NCBI RefSeq assembly: GCF_008704555.1
Contig: NZ_CP023702.1
Location: forward strand, 5,742,001-5,806,000
Direction: 5' to 3'
DNA length: 64,000 nucleotides
From: Streptomyces nitrosporeus
GTDB taxonomy: Bacteria; Actinomycetota; Actinomycetes; Streptomycetales; Streptomycetaceae
Part shown: in pieces, positions 39,429-48,413 of the stretch
Numbering within the stretch: position 1 is the stretch's first letter
Layout: each line of letters starts with the position of its first letter
Notes under the pieces: generated by a model
Seen by the model: the letters and a program-made list of their open reading frames with translations, nothing else
Databases searched by the model: none
Told to the model about the DNA's origin: nothing
Translations under genes and position numbers: made by a program

Positions 39429-40465
39429 GGCCGCCGTACGCCGGGCTGCCGGCCGTACACCGGGCCACCCGGCTGCGGCGGGGCGGCGGCCGGGACCGCG
39501 CCGGACGCCGGAACGGGCGTGCGCTGCAGGATGTCCAGCACCACCTGCTCCGCCGTCCGGCGGTTGAGCTGGGCCTGAGACGTCGGCAGCAGCCGGTGCG
39601 CGAGCACCGCGACGGCCAGGGCCTGGACGTCGTCGGGCAGGGCGTAGTCGCGGCCCGACAGGGCCGCCGACGCCTTGGCCGCCCGCAGCAGGTGCAGGGT
39701 CGCGCGGGGCGAGGCCCCCAGCCTGAGCTCCGGATGATGCCGGGTCGCCGCCACCAGCTCCACCGCGTACCGGCGCACGGACTCCGCCACGTGCACGGTG
39801 CGCACCGCGTCGATCAGCTTCACGATGTCGTGGGCGTGCGCCACCGGCTGGAGGTCGTCCAGCGGTGAGAACCCGCCGTGCACGTCGAGCATCCGCAGCT
39901 CGGCCTCGGCACTGGGGTAGCCGATCGACACCCGGGCCATGAAACGGTCGCGCTGCGCCTCGGGGAGCGGGTAGGTGCCCTCCATCTCCACCGGGTTCTG
40001 GGTGGCCACCACCATGAAGGGGTCGGGCAGTTCGTAGGTCCGGCCGTCGATCGTGACCTGCCGCTCCTCCATCGACTCCAGGAGCGCGGACTGGGTCTTC
40101 GGCGACGCGCGGTTGATCTCGTCACCGATCACGATCTGGGCGAAGATCGCGCCGGGTTTGAACTCGAAGTCGCGGCGCTGCTGGTCGAAGATCGACACCC
40201 CCGTGATGTCCGAGGGCAGCAGATCCGGAGTGAACTGGATGCGCCGCACCGAGCAGTCGATCGACCGGGCCAGCGCCTTGGCCAGCATGGTCTTTCCGAC
40301 GCCCGGCACGTCCTCGATGAGGAGGTGCCCCTCCGCGAGCAGTACGGTCAGCGAAAGCCGTACGACCTCGGGCTTGCCCTCGATCACACCCTCGACCGAC
40401 CTGCGCACCCGCTCCGCGGTGGTCGTCAGATCCGTGAGGCTCGCTCGATCGTCATAGGTCGTCAC
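39425..40465 (-). CDS. MoxR family AAA+ ATPase
   Basis: A 346-residue AAA+ ATPase. Walker A GVGKTMLAKALA is near residue 50, Walker B GDEINRASPKTQSALLESMEERQVT near residue 113, sensor I VVATQNPVEMEGTYPLPEAQRDRF near residue 145, and a C-terminal lid with LGASPRATLHLLRAAKA. The GTG at 40465 (VTTYDDRASLTDL) is preferred because GGAGG lies five bases upstream; a frame start at 40504 lacks one. The last 30 residues are Pro/Gly-rich. It leads the operon with DUF58 and transglutaminase genes and probably assembles or activates the DUF58 protein. Confidence 0.92.
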   Translation of the reverse strand: MTTYDDRASLTDLTTTAERVRRSVEGVIEGKPEVVRLSLTVLLAEGHLLIEDVPGVGKTMLAKALARSIDCSVRRIQFTPDLLPSDITGVSIFDQQRRDFEFKPGAIFAQIVIGDEINRASPKTQSALLESMEERQVTIDGRTYELPDPFMVVATQNPVEMEGTYPLPEAQRDRFMARVSIGYPSAEAELRMLDVHGGFSPLDDLQPVAHAHDIVKLIDAVRTVHVAESVRRYAVELVAATRHHPELRLGASPRATLHLLRAAKASAALSGRDYALPDDVQALAVAVLAHRLLPTSQAQLNRRTAEQVVLDILQRTPVPASGAVPAAAPPQPGGPVYGRQPGVRRP

Positions 40466-40720
40466 CCGGCCCTCCTCGGCCCCTTGTGCACGGGCCGGCT
40501 GCACCGCAGATGCCCGGCCCCGCCCCGAAATACGGACACTCCCCGGAGGACCCGGAAAGACGTCTCACCCGCATTCTTGTTGCCGTTACCGCTTCGTGTC
40601 ACTCGCCTGTGGACAACTGGGGGCGAAATGTCGGGTCTGGATCGTATGTCGAGGTGGGCGGGGGTGGCCTGTGGAAATCCGGGGGACCCGGAAGGGCCCC
40701 CCGGAGCGGCCGGAGCCCGC

Positions 40721-41281
40721 TCAGGCGGCGGGGTCGATCTCGCGCAGCAGACCGGTGGTCACGTCGAAGACGAAACCGCGGATGTCGTCCGTGTGCAGCA
40801 GGAACGGCGAGGTGCGGACCCGCTGCATCGACTGGCGCACGTCCTGCTCGGCGTCCGTGTACGCCTCCACGGCCCAGACCGGCCGCTGTCCGACCTCGCG
40901 CTCCAGGTCCTGGCGGAACTCCTCGGTGATGCTTTCCAGACCGCAGTTGGTGTGGTGGATGAGGACGATGCTGCGGGTGCCGAGCGCCCGCTGGCTGATC
41001 GTCAGGGACCGGATGACGTCATCGGTGACGACGCCCCCGGCGTTGCGGATGGTGTGGCAGTCGCCGAGCTCCAGACCGAGGGCGGCGTGGAGGTCGAGGC
41101 GCGCGTCCATGCACGCGACCACGGCGACCTGGAGCACGGGCCGTGCGTCCATGCCGGGATCGGTGAACTTGTCCGCGTAGTTCGAGTTGGCCCGGACGAG
41201 CCGGTTGATGACCTTATCGGGATGAGACGTGTCCGAAGCGGAGGAATCGGTCTCGACGGAAGGGTTCGCGGAAGTCGACAT
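40721..41281 (-). CDS. Beta-class carbonic anhydrase
   Basis: Hydrates CO2 to bicarbonate in the cytoplasm. 186 residues, typical for the short actinobacterial beta class. Zinc ligands and the catalytic dyad are visible: ACMDARLD (Cys and the Asp-Arg pair, near residue 57) and HHTNCGLE (His and Cys, near residue 110). The start at 41281 (MSTSANPSVETD) is a choice; in-frame ATGs further upstream would add up to 30 residues with no family resemblance. The ribosome binding site is weak in each case. Divergent from the dcw cluster. Confidence 0.92.
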   Translation of the reverse strand: MSTSANPSVETDSSASDTSHPDKVINRLVRANSNYADKFTDPGMDARPVLQVAVVACMDARLDLHAALGLELGDCHTIRNAGGVVTDDVIRSLTISQRALGTRSIVLIHHTNCGLESITEEFRQDLEREVGQRPVWAVEAYTDAEQDVRQSMQRVRTSPFLLHTDDIRGFVFDVTTGLLREIDPAA

Positions 41282-41689
41282 GGTTATGAAGGTAGTCCTC
41301 GCCATAGCCGGTGACGTGTGAAGGAAGGGGACAAAGAACAACAACGAGACTTGTTGTGAGCTAATCCACAAGCCTCACAGGCACTCACCCGTCCGGGTGA
41401 TCCGCCGGCGGGCGGCGGGCCGTGCGACGCGCTGCCCGGTTCGTTGATCGGGAATCGATCCGGTGGCAGGGTGGACTAAAGTGACACGAAGTTACCGACA
41501 CGCCCGCACATTGTGCAGCTTTCTGCATGTTTCGAACCCTCGTGCCGTGCGGCGCACATGCGGCCCGGCCCTTGCCCGCTCGTCGGTCGGCCGACGCCCC
41601 TTCCCCGGCGCCGGCGGACCTCCCCTTCCGAGCGGGCGGGGACCAGACCGCACGTGCGGCCGGCACGGGACTGAGCCTGAGAGGGCGTC
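41282..41689. other. 408-base divergent gap between carbonic anhydrase and rsmH
   Basis: No gene is supported. The gap contains ACAACAA/TTGTTGT arms around a 6-base loop (41338-41357), on the carbonic anhydrase side, and a GTGAC-N5-GTTAC direct repeat at 41480-41494 on the rsmH side, reminiscent of OmpR-family sites. The dcw promoter must lie here, since rsmH is the first gene. A long open frame across the right half is a shadow of rsmH. Confidence 0.55.
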
Positions 41690-42655
41690 TTGAGCCAGAC
41701 CCGACATGTCCCGGTGATGCTCCAGCGGTGCCTGGACCTGCTGGCCCCGGCTCTGGAGGCCACCGGATCCGAAGCCCCCGTCGTCGTCGACTGCACCCTG
41801 GGGCTCGGCGGGCACAGCGAGGCCCTGCTCGCCGCCTTCCCCCGGGCACGGCTGGTCGCGCTGGACCGCGACAAGGAGGCGCTGCGCCTCTCCGGCGAAC
41901 GCCTCGCCCCGTACGGCGACCGGGCCACCCTCGTGCACGCCGTCTACGACGAACTGCCCGAGGTGCTCGAACGGCTGGGCATCCCCAAGGTGCAGGGCGT
42001 CCTCTTCGACCTCGGTGTCTCCTCCATGCAGCTGGACGAGGCCGGCCGGGGCTTCGCGTACGCCCAGGACGCACCGCTGGACATGCGGATGGACCAGAGC
42101 ACGGGCATCGCCGCCGCGGAGGTGCTCAACACCTACCCGCCGGGGGAACTCGTCCGGATCCTGCGCGCCTACGGCGAGGAGAAGCAGGCCAAACGCATCG
42201 TCTCCGCCGTCGTGCGGGAGCGCGAGAAGGAACCGTTCAGCAACAGCGCGCGGCTCGTCGAGCTGATCCGCGACGCGCTCCCGCAGGCCGCCAAGCGCAC
42301 CGGGGGCAACCCGGCCAAGCGCACCTTCCAGGCCCTGCGCATCGAGGTCAACGGCGAACTGGGCGTCCTGGAACGAGCCGTCCCGGCCGCGGTGCGGAGC
42401 CTCGCCGTCGGTGGCCGGATCGCCGTCCTCTCCTACCACTCGCTGGAGGACCGGCTGGTCAAGCAGGTCCTCGCGGCCGGCGCGGCCAACACGGCACCGC
42501 CCGGCCTGCCCGTCGTGCCCGAGCGCTACCAGCCCCGGCTGAAACTGCTGACCCGCGGCGCCGAACTCCCCACCGAGGAGGAGGTCGCCGAGAACCGCAG
42601 GGCGGCCCCCGCCCGGCTGCGCGGCGCCGAACGGATCCGCGAGGACGAGCGATGA
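41690..42655 (+). CDS. rsmH: 16S rRNA (cytosine-1402-N4)-methyltransferase
   Basis: Methylates C1402 of 16S rRNA; first gene of the dcw cluster (formerly mraW). 321 residues. HVPVMLQRCLDLL at the N-terminus, VVDCTLGLGGHSEALL (SAM site) near residue 31, LFDLGVSSMQLDEAGRGFAYAQDAPLDMRMD near residue 105, and the C-terminal SYHSLEDRLVK are all hallmarks. TTG start at 41690, preceded by GAGGG; homology begins exactly there. No mraZ gene precedes it, unlike in mycobacteria and most firmicutes. The stop lies 49 bases before ftsL. Confidence 0.95.
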   Translation: MSQTRHVPVMLQRCLDLLAPALEATGSEAPVVVDCTLGLGGHSEALLAAFPRARLVALDRDKEALRLSGERLAPYGDRATLVHAVYDELPEVLERLGIPKVQGVLFDLGVSSMQLDEAGRGFAYAQDAPLDMRMDQSTGIAAAEVLNTYPPGELVRILRAYGEEKQAKRIVSAVVREREKEPFSNSARLVELIRDALPQAAKRTGGNPAKRTFQALRIEVNGELGVLERAVPAAVRSLAVGGRIAVLSYHSLEDRLVKQVLAAGAANTAPPGLPVVPERYQPRLKLLTRGAELPTEEEVAENRRAAPARLRGAERIREDER

Positions 42656-42704
42656 GCACCCGGCGGAGGACCGGCCGGCACACGGGAAGGGCGGGGGCAC
42701 CGAG

Positions 42705-43250
42705 GTGACCGGAGGGGCCGGACAGAACGAAGGGCGGACCGGGCGGCTCGCCCGGCTGATGCCGTCGGGTCCGAGCACCGCGGCCCGTACCCCGTTCGTC
42801 CTGCTCGTGGTGCTGCTCCTCGCCGGCGGCCTGATCTCCCTGCTGCTGCTGAACTCCGCTCTGAACGAAGGGTCGTTCGAGCTGAGCCGGCTGGAGCGGG
42901 AGACGACCGAACTCACCGACGAGCAGCAGGCCCTGCAACGGGACGTCGACAGCTATTCCGAACCGGACGCGCTGGAACGCCGCGCCCGGGAACTCGGCAT
43001 GGTGCCCGGCGGCCCCCCCGCCTTCCTGGACCTGGACGGCTCCGTACGCGGCGTGCCCGAGCAGGCCACCGCCGACCCCTCCACCCCGCCGGCCGCCCGC
43101 GAGCCGCGCACGGACCCGGAGCCGCCGGCCCCCGCTCCCTCGGCCACCCCCGCGCCCGGCACCCCCGTGGCCCCGCCCGCCGCGTCCGGCCCCGCCGCCG
43201 TACCCCCCGCGACCCCCACCGAACCGTCCCCGACGAGCTCCGGCAGGTGA
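42705..43250 (+). CDS. ftsL: FtsL-like septum formation protein
   Basis: A 181-residue bitopic division protein. A basic cytoplasmic N-terminus is followed by one membrane helix (residues about 30-50, FVLLVVLLLAGGLISLLLL) and a coiled-coil (LSRLERETTELTDEQQALQRDV) ending at SEPDALERRARELGMVPGG, the DivIC/FtsL pattern. The last 80 residues are a Pro/Ala/Thr-rich extracytoplasmic tail, longer than in most FtsL. By family knowledge it bridges FtsQ and the FtsW-FtsI synthase. The start is GTG, though the overlap region between rsmH and ftsL offers other GTGs. It ends five bases before ftsI. Confidence 0.88.
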   Translation: MTGGAGQNEGRTGRLARLMPSGPSTAARTPFVLLVVLLLAGGLISLLLLNSALNEGSFELSRLERETTELTDEQQALQRDVDSYSEPDALERRARELGMVPGGPPAFLDLDGSVRGVPEQATADPSTPPAAREPRTDPEPPAPAPSATPAPGTPVAPPAASGPAAVPPATPTEPSPTSSGR

Positions 43251-43254
43251 CCGA

Positions 43255-45252
43255 GTGCCCCCGAAGGAACCGCCGCGCCGCCGCGTACCCGGCCCGGCGC
43301 GCCCCCGCGGCGCAGCCGGAGGATCCGGGCGCCCGCGCCCCGCGTCCCGCCCCGGGGCCCGGCGGCCCCGGGCATCGGCCCGGCCGCGGACCGGAGCACC
43401 GCGCGGGCCCCGCAACGCCATCCGGCTGGGCAACCCGCGTCCGCGGCTGCGTCTGATCAGCCTCTGCCTGACTCTCGTCATGGTGGCGTTCGTCATCCGG
43501 CTCCTCCAGGTGCAGGCGGTCGACGCCGACGAGTACACGGCCAAGGCCGAGAAGAACCGCTACCTGGAGTACACGATCGCCGCCGAGCGGGGCGAGATCA
43601 CCGACCGCAGCGGTATCGCCCTGGCGACCAGCGTCGACGCGCACGACATCACCGCCGACCCGAAGCTGTTCACCCCCGAGGAGAGCAAGGCGCCCGACGC
43701 CCCGCGGCAGGCGGCGCAACTGCTCGCGCCCGTCCTGGGCAGGGACGCCGGGGAACTGGAGAAGAAGCTCTCCGCCCCCGGCAGCCGCTACACCGTGCTG
43801 GCCCACCGCCAGACGCCGCAGGTCTGGAAGCAGATCAAGGACCTCAAGGCGGCCTTCGCCGAGAAGGCAGCCGAGGACAGGGCCCGGGGCGGACCGGGGG
43901 CCAACGTGCTGGCCGGCGTCCTCCAGGAGCCCACCACCAAACGCGTCTACCCCAACGGCGACCTCGCCGCGGGGATACTGGGATTCGTCAACGCGGAGGG
44001 CAAGGGCGGCGGCGGCCTGGAGGCCCGGCTGGACGAACAGCTCGCGGGCGAGGACGGCACGATCCGGTACGCCCAGGCCGGCGGCCGTCCCGTGCCGACC
44101 GCGGGCTCCAAGGAGACCCCGGCCGTCGCGGGCTCCGACATCGAGCTCACCATCGACCGAGACATCCAGTGGGCGGCCCAGCGGGCCATCGCCGACCAGG
44201 TGCGGGAGTCGAAGGCCGACCGCGGCTACGTGATCGTCCAGAACACCCGGACCGGCGAGGTGCTGGCCATGGCCAACGCCCCCGGCTACGACCCGAACGA
44301 CCTCTCCCAGGTCGACGCGGCCGTCCTGGGCAACGCGGCCCTCCAGGACGTCTACGAACCCGGCTCCACCAGCAAGGTCATGTCCATGGCCGCGGTGCTG
44401 GAGGAGGGCGTGGCGACCCCCGGTACACACGTCACCGTCCCCAACCGGCTGCACCGCGGGGACCGGCTGTTCCGGGACGACATCGACCACCCCACCTGGT
44501 ACCTCACGCTCAACGGCGTACTCGCCAAGTCCAGCAACATCGGCACCATCCTGGCCACCGGCCAGCTGGGGAAGACGCAGGCCGAGGCCAACAAGGTCCT
44601 CCACTCCTACCTGCGCAAGTTCGGCCTGGGCAGCACCACGGGGCTCGACTACCCGGGCGAGTCGCCCGGCATCCTCGCCGCGCCCGGGGACTGGTCGACC
44701 TCCCAGCAGTACACGATCCCGTTCGGCCAGGGGCTGTCGCTCAACGCCATGCAGGCCGCCTCCGTCTACCAGACCATCGCCAACGGCGGGGTCCGGATCG
44801 AGCCGACCCTCGTCCGCGGCACGAAGGGCGCGGACGGCCGGTACACGGCGGCCGAGGCCCCGAAGAAGACCCGGGTCGTCAGCGAGAAGACGGCCAGGAC
44901 CCTGGCGAAAATGCTGGAGTCCGTCGTGGACGACCGGGAGGGCACCGGGACCAAGGCCCACATCGAGGGCTACCGGGTCGCCGGCAAGACGGGTACGGCC
45001 AACCGGGTCGACCCCGTCCGGGGCGTCTACAAGGGCTACACCTCCTCCTTCGCCGGCTTCGCGCCCGCCGACGACCCCCAGATCGCCGTGTACTGCGCGA
45101 TCCAGAACCCCACCGAGGGCAGCTACTTCGGCGGCCAGATCTGCGGCCCGATCTACAAGAAGGTCATGGAGTTCGCCCTGAAGACCCTTCAGACCCCGCC
45201 CTCCGGCACCGCCCCCGCCCGGCTGCCGGTCTCCTTCGAGCCCGGCGAGTGA
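43255..45252 (+). CDS. ftsI: Penicillin-binding protein, septal transpeptidase
   Basis: Class B penicillin-binding protein that crosslinks septal peptidoglycan. 665 residues. The N-terminal 60 residues are Arg/Pro-rich and cytoplasmic, followed by a membrane helix (LRLISLCLTLVMVAFVIRLL, residues about 62-82), a dimerisation domain, and the transpeptidase domain with Ser371 in STSK, SSN at 426-428 and KTGTA at 578-582. GTG start at 43255, directly after ftsL. Length is slightly above typical because of the basic N-terminus. It acts with FtsW. Confidence 0.95.
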   Translation: MPPKEPPRRRVPGPARPRGAAGGSGRPRPASRPGARRPRASARPRTGAPRGPRNAIRLGNPRPRLRLISLCLTLVMVAFVIRLLQVQAVDADEYTAKAEKNRYLEYTIAAERGEITDRSGIALATSVDAHDITADPKLFTPEESKAPDAPRQAAQLLAPVLGRDAGELEKKLSAPGSRYTVLAHRQTPQVWKQIKDLKAAFAEKAAEDRARGGPGANVLAGVLQEPTTKRVYPNGDLAAGILGFVNAEGKGGGGLEARLDEQLAGEDGTIRYAQAGGRPVPTAGSKETPAVAGSDIELTIDRDIQWAAQRAIADQVRESKADRGYVIVQNTRTGEVLAMANAPGYDPNDLSQVDAAVLGNAALQDVYEPGSTSKVMSMAAVLEEGVATPGTHVTVPNRLHRGDRLFRDDIDHPTWYLTLNGVLAKSSNIGTILATGQLGKTQAEANKVLHSYLRKFGLGSTTGLDYPGESPGILAAPGDWSTSQQYTIPFGQGLSLNAMQAASVYQTIANGGVRIEPTLVRGTKGADGRYTAAEAPKKTRVVSEKTARTLAKMLESVVDDREGTGTKAHIEGYRVAGKTGTANRVDPVRGVYKGYTSSFAGFAPADDPQIAVYCAIQNPTEGSYFGGQICGPIYKKVMEFALKTLQTPPSGTAPARLPVSFEPGE

Positions 45253-45268
45253 ACTCGGGAAGACACAC

Positions 45269-46987
45269 GTGACGACCATCACCCCGGACCCCGGGAACCG
45301 GAACGACAAGTACCGCGACCCCGGCCCCTCACTTCGCGATCGGCCGGGTCCGCCCGGTACGCTCACCGCCGTGCCCCACCCCGATCAGTCCCAAACCACG
45401 AAGGACGCTCCTGTGACCTACCCGGGAGCGCCCCGGCCGGACCGGCTCCGGCCGACTTCCCTCGGCGAGCTGGCAGCGCGCATCGGCGCCGCACCGCAGG
45501 AGTCCGGTGAGGTCACCGGAATCACCCACGACTCCCGGGCCGTGCGTCCGGGTGACGTGTACGCGGCCCTTCCCGGCGCCCGCTTCCACGGCGCCGACTT
45601 CGCCGCCCAGGCCGCGGGGCTCGGTGCCGCGGCCGTCCTCACCGACCCGGCGGGCGCCGGGCGGGCGGCCGCCACCGGGCTGCCCGTGCTGGTCACCGCG
45701 GAACCGCGGGCCCGCATGGGCGAACTCGCCGCCGAGATCTACGGGCACCCGGGCGCCGGCCTCCTCCAGATCGGCATCACCGGGACGTCCGGCAAGACCA
45801 CCACGGCCTACCTCGTCGAGGGCGGCCTGCGCGGAGCGGGACGCAGCACCGGGCTGATCGGCACCGTCGAGATGCGGATCGGCGACGAGCGCATCAAGTC
45901 CGAGCGCACCACCCCCGAAGCCACCGACCTCCAGGCGCTGTTCGCCGTCATGCGGGAACGCGGCGTCGAGGCGGTCGCCATGGAGGTCTCCAGCCACGCC
46001 CTGGTGCTGGGCCGGGTCGACGGCTGCGTCTTCGACGTCGCCGTCTTCAACAACCTCAGCCCGGAGCACATGGAGTTCCACTCCGGGATGGAGGACTACT
46101 TCCAGGCCAAGGCGCAGCTGTTCACCCCGCGGCGCAGCAAGCTGGGCGTCGTCAACTTCGACGACGAGTACGGCCGCCGGCTCGTCGACGAGGCGTCGGT
46201 CCCCGTCGTCACCTTCTCCGCCGAGGGCCACCCGGACGCCGACTGGCGGGCGGCGGACGTCGAAGTCGGTCCGCAGGACAGCCGGTTCACGGTGCTCGGC
46301 CCAAAGGGCGAGCGGATCACCGCCAGGGCGCCGCTGCCCGGGCCGTTCAACGTCGCCAACACCCTGGCCGCGATCGTCACCCTGGCCGTGGCCGGTGTGG
46401 ACCCGCAGACCGCCGCCGACGGCGTCGCCGCCGTCCCCGGGGTCCCCGGCCGGCTCGAACGCGTGGACGCCGGACAGCCCTACCTCGCCGTCGTCGACTA
46501 CGCGCACAAGACCGACGCCGTCGAATCCGTACTGCGCTCCCTGCGCAAGGTCACCGAGGGCCGGGTGCACATCGTGCTCGGCTGCGGCGGCGACCGTGAC
46601 ACCACCAAGCGCGGTCCGATGGGCGCGGCGGCGGCCCGGCTCGCCGACACGGCCGTCCTCACCTCCGACAACCCCCGCTCGGAGGACCCGCTGGGGATCC
46701 TCGCCGCCATGCTGGCCGGCGCCGCCGAGGTACCCGTCCACGAACGCGGCGACGTCCTCGTCGACGCCGACCGCGCCGCCGCCGTCGCCGCCGCCGTGGC
46801 CCGCGCCGAGCCCGGTGACACGGTGCTGGTGGCCGGCAAGGGGCACGAACAGGGCCAGGACATCCACGGCGTGGTACGGCCCTTCGACGACCGGCAGGTC
46901 CTGCGTGAGGCCATCGAGCGCTCCCGCGCACGCGTGGACACCGCACCCGACCACGCACACACCCACGAGAACAACAGTCAGGGATGA
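45269..46987 (+). CDS. murE: UDP-MurNAc-L-Ala-D-Glu:diaminopimelate ligase
   Basis: Adds diaminopimelic acid to the peptidoglycan precursor, ATP-dependent, cytoplasmic. The 572 residues include a roughly 50-residue disordered N-terminal extension before PTSLGELAARIG. The ATP loop GITGTSGKTTTAYL is near residue 168, and SHALVLGRVDGCVFDVAVFNNLSPEHMEFH near residue 238. The substrate-specificity motif DNPR (SDNPRSEDP) near residue 470 marks a DAP-adding enzyme; Streptomyces uses the LL form, by general knowledge. GTG at 45269 is the outermost start; an internal GTG at about 45371 is possible. Confidence 0.94.
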   Translation: MTTITPDPGNRNDKYRDPGPSLRDRPGPPGTLTAVPHPDQSQTTKDAPVTYPGAPRPDRLRPTSLGELAARIGAAPQESGEVTGITHDSRAVRPGDVYAALPGARFHGADFAAQAAGLGAAAVLTDPAGAGRAAATGLPVLVTAEPRARMGELAAEIYGHPGAGLLQIGITGTSGKTTTAYLVEGGLRGAGRSTGLIGTVEMRIGDERIKSERTTPEATDLQALFAVMRERGVEAVAMEVSSHALVLGRVDGCVFDVAVFNNLSPEHMEFHSGMEDYFQAKAQLFTPRRSKLGVVNFDDEYGRRLVDEASVPVVTFSAEGHPDADWRAADVEVGPQDSRFTVLGPKGERITARAPLPGPFNVANTLAAIVTLAVAGVDPQTAADGVAAVPGVPGRLERVDAGQPYLAVVDYAHKTDAVESVLRSLRKVTEGRVHIVLGCGGDRDTTKRGPMGAAAARLADTAVLTSDNPRSEDPLGILAAMLAGAAEVPVHERGDVLVDADRAAAVAAAVARAEPGDTVLVAGKGHEQGQDIHGVVRPFDDRQVLREAIERSRARVDTAPDHAHTHENNSQG

Positions 46988-46991
46988 CCAA

Positions 46992-48413
46992 GTGATCGCC
47001 CTTTCCCTCGCCGAGATCGCCGAAATCGTCGGCGGACGCCCGCACGACATGCCGGACCGCTCCCTCGTCGTCACCGGCCCCGTCGTCATCGACTCCAGGG
47101 AGGTGCGGCAGGGGTCCCTGTTCGCGGCGTTCGCCGGTGAACGCGTCGACGGCCACGACTACGCGTCGCGCGCCGTCGAGGCGGGGGCCACGGCCGTACT
47201 CGCCGCCCGGCCCGTGGGCGTCCCGGCGATCGTCGTGGACGACGTCGTGGCGGCGCTCGGCGCCCTCGCGCGCACGGTCGTCGAGCGGCTGGGGGCCACC
47301 GTCGTCGCGCTCACCGGCTCGGCCGGCAAGACGTCCACCAAGGACCTCGTCGCCCAGCTGCTCCAGCACAAGGCCCCGACGGTCTGGACACCCGGCTCCC
47401 TCAACAACGAGATCGGCCTGCCGCTCACCGCGCTGAGCGCCACCGCCGAGACCCGGCACCTGGTCCTGGAGATGGGCGCCCGTGGCGTCGGCCACATCCA
47501 CTACCTTGCCACGCTCACCCCGCCGAAAATCGGCCTGGTGCTGAACGTGGGCAGCGCCCACCTCGGCGAGTTCGGCAGCCGCGAGGCGATCGCCCGGGCC
47601 AAGGGCGAACTCGTGGAGGCCCTCCCCGCCGACGGCGTGGCGGTGCTCAACGCCGACGACCCGCTCGTGCGGGCCATGTCCTCCCGCACATCAGCCCGGG
47701 TCGTCCTCTTCGGAGAGGCCACGGATGCGGACGTACGGGGAGAGAACGTCCGGCTCACGGACGACGGGCGCCCCGCTTTCGCGCTCCACACACCTACCGG
47801 GTGCAGTGACGTGACCTTGCGCCTGTACGGTGAGCACCACGTGTCGAACGCGCTCGCCGCGGCCGCCGTCGCCCATGAGTTGGGCATGTCCGTGACCGAG
47901 ATCGCCGAGGCGCTCTCCGGGGCGGGCACCCTCTCCCGCTGGCGCATGGAGGTCACCGAGCGTCCGGACGGTGTGACGGTCGTCAATGACGCCTACAACG
48001 CGAACCCCGAATCCATGAAAGCCGCACTCCGTGCGCTGGCCGCCATGGGCAAGGCCTCACGGGCGGAGGGGGGACGCACGTGGGCGGTGCTCGGTCAGAT
48101 GGCCGAGCTCGGTGACGCGTCGCTCGCCGAGCACGACGCGGTCGGACGGCTCGCCGTCCGGCTCAACGTCAGCAAGCTCGTCGCTGTCGGGGGACAAGAG
48201 GCCTCCTGGCTGCAACTGGGCGCATATAACGAGGGTTCGTGGGGTGAGGAGTCGGTGCACGTGTCCGACGCACAGGCGGCCGTCGACCTGTTGCGCAGTG
48301 AACTGCGCCCGGGAGACGTCGTGCTGGTGAAGGCGTCCCGGTCGGTCGGCCTGGAGAAGGTCGCCCTGGCACTGCTGGAGAACGCGAACGAGGGCGAGGT
48401 CGCCGTCCGATGA
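46992..48413 (+). CDS. murF: UDP-MurNAc-tripeptide:D-Ala-D-Ala ligase
   Basis: Completes the UDP-MurNAc-pentapeptide by adding D-Ala-D-Ala. 473 residues. IDSREVRQGSLFAAFAGERVDGHDY near residue 35, the ATP loop ALTGSAGKTSTKDL near residue 105, NNEIGLPLT near residue 137, and VVNDAYNANPESMKAALRAL near residue 330 are diagnostic. GTG at 46992, five bases after murE, with AGGGA upstream; a much longer open frame on the left overlaps murE and is a shadow. The stop overlaps the mraY start (ATGA). Confidence 0.95.
   Translation: MIALSLAEIAEIVGGRPHDMPDRSLVVTGPVVIDSREVRQGSLFAAFAGERVDGHDYASRAVEAGATAVLAARPVGVPAIVVDDVVAALGALARTVVERLGATVVALTGSAGKTSTKDLVAQLLQHKAPTVWTPGSLNNEIGLPLTALSATAETRHLVLEMGARGVGHIHYLATLTPPKIGLVLNVGSAHLGEFGSREAIARAKGELVEALPADGVAVLNADDPLVRAMSSRTSARVVLFGEATDADVRGENVRLTDDGRPAFALHTPTGCSDVTLRLYGEHHVSNALAAAAVAHELGMSVTEIAEALSGAGTLSRWRMEVTERPDGVTVVNDAYNANPESMKAALRALAAMGKASRAEGGRTWAVLGQMAELGDASLAEHDAVGRLAVRLNVSKLVAVGGQEASWLQLGAYNEGSWGEESVHVSDAQAAVDLLRSELRPGDVVLVKASRSVGLEKVALALLENANEGEVAVR

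Noticed and set aside
41527..42708. 393-residue frame overlapping rsmH
   Set aside because: It is out of frame with rsmH and Arg/Pro-rich; rsmH is unmistakable.
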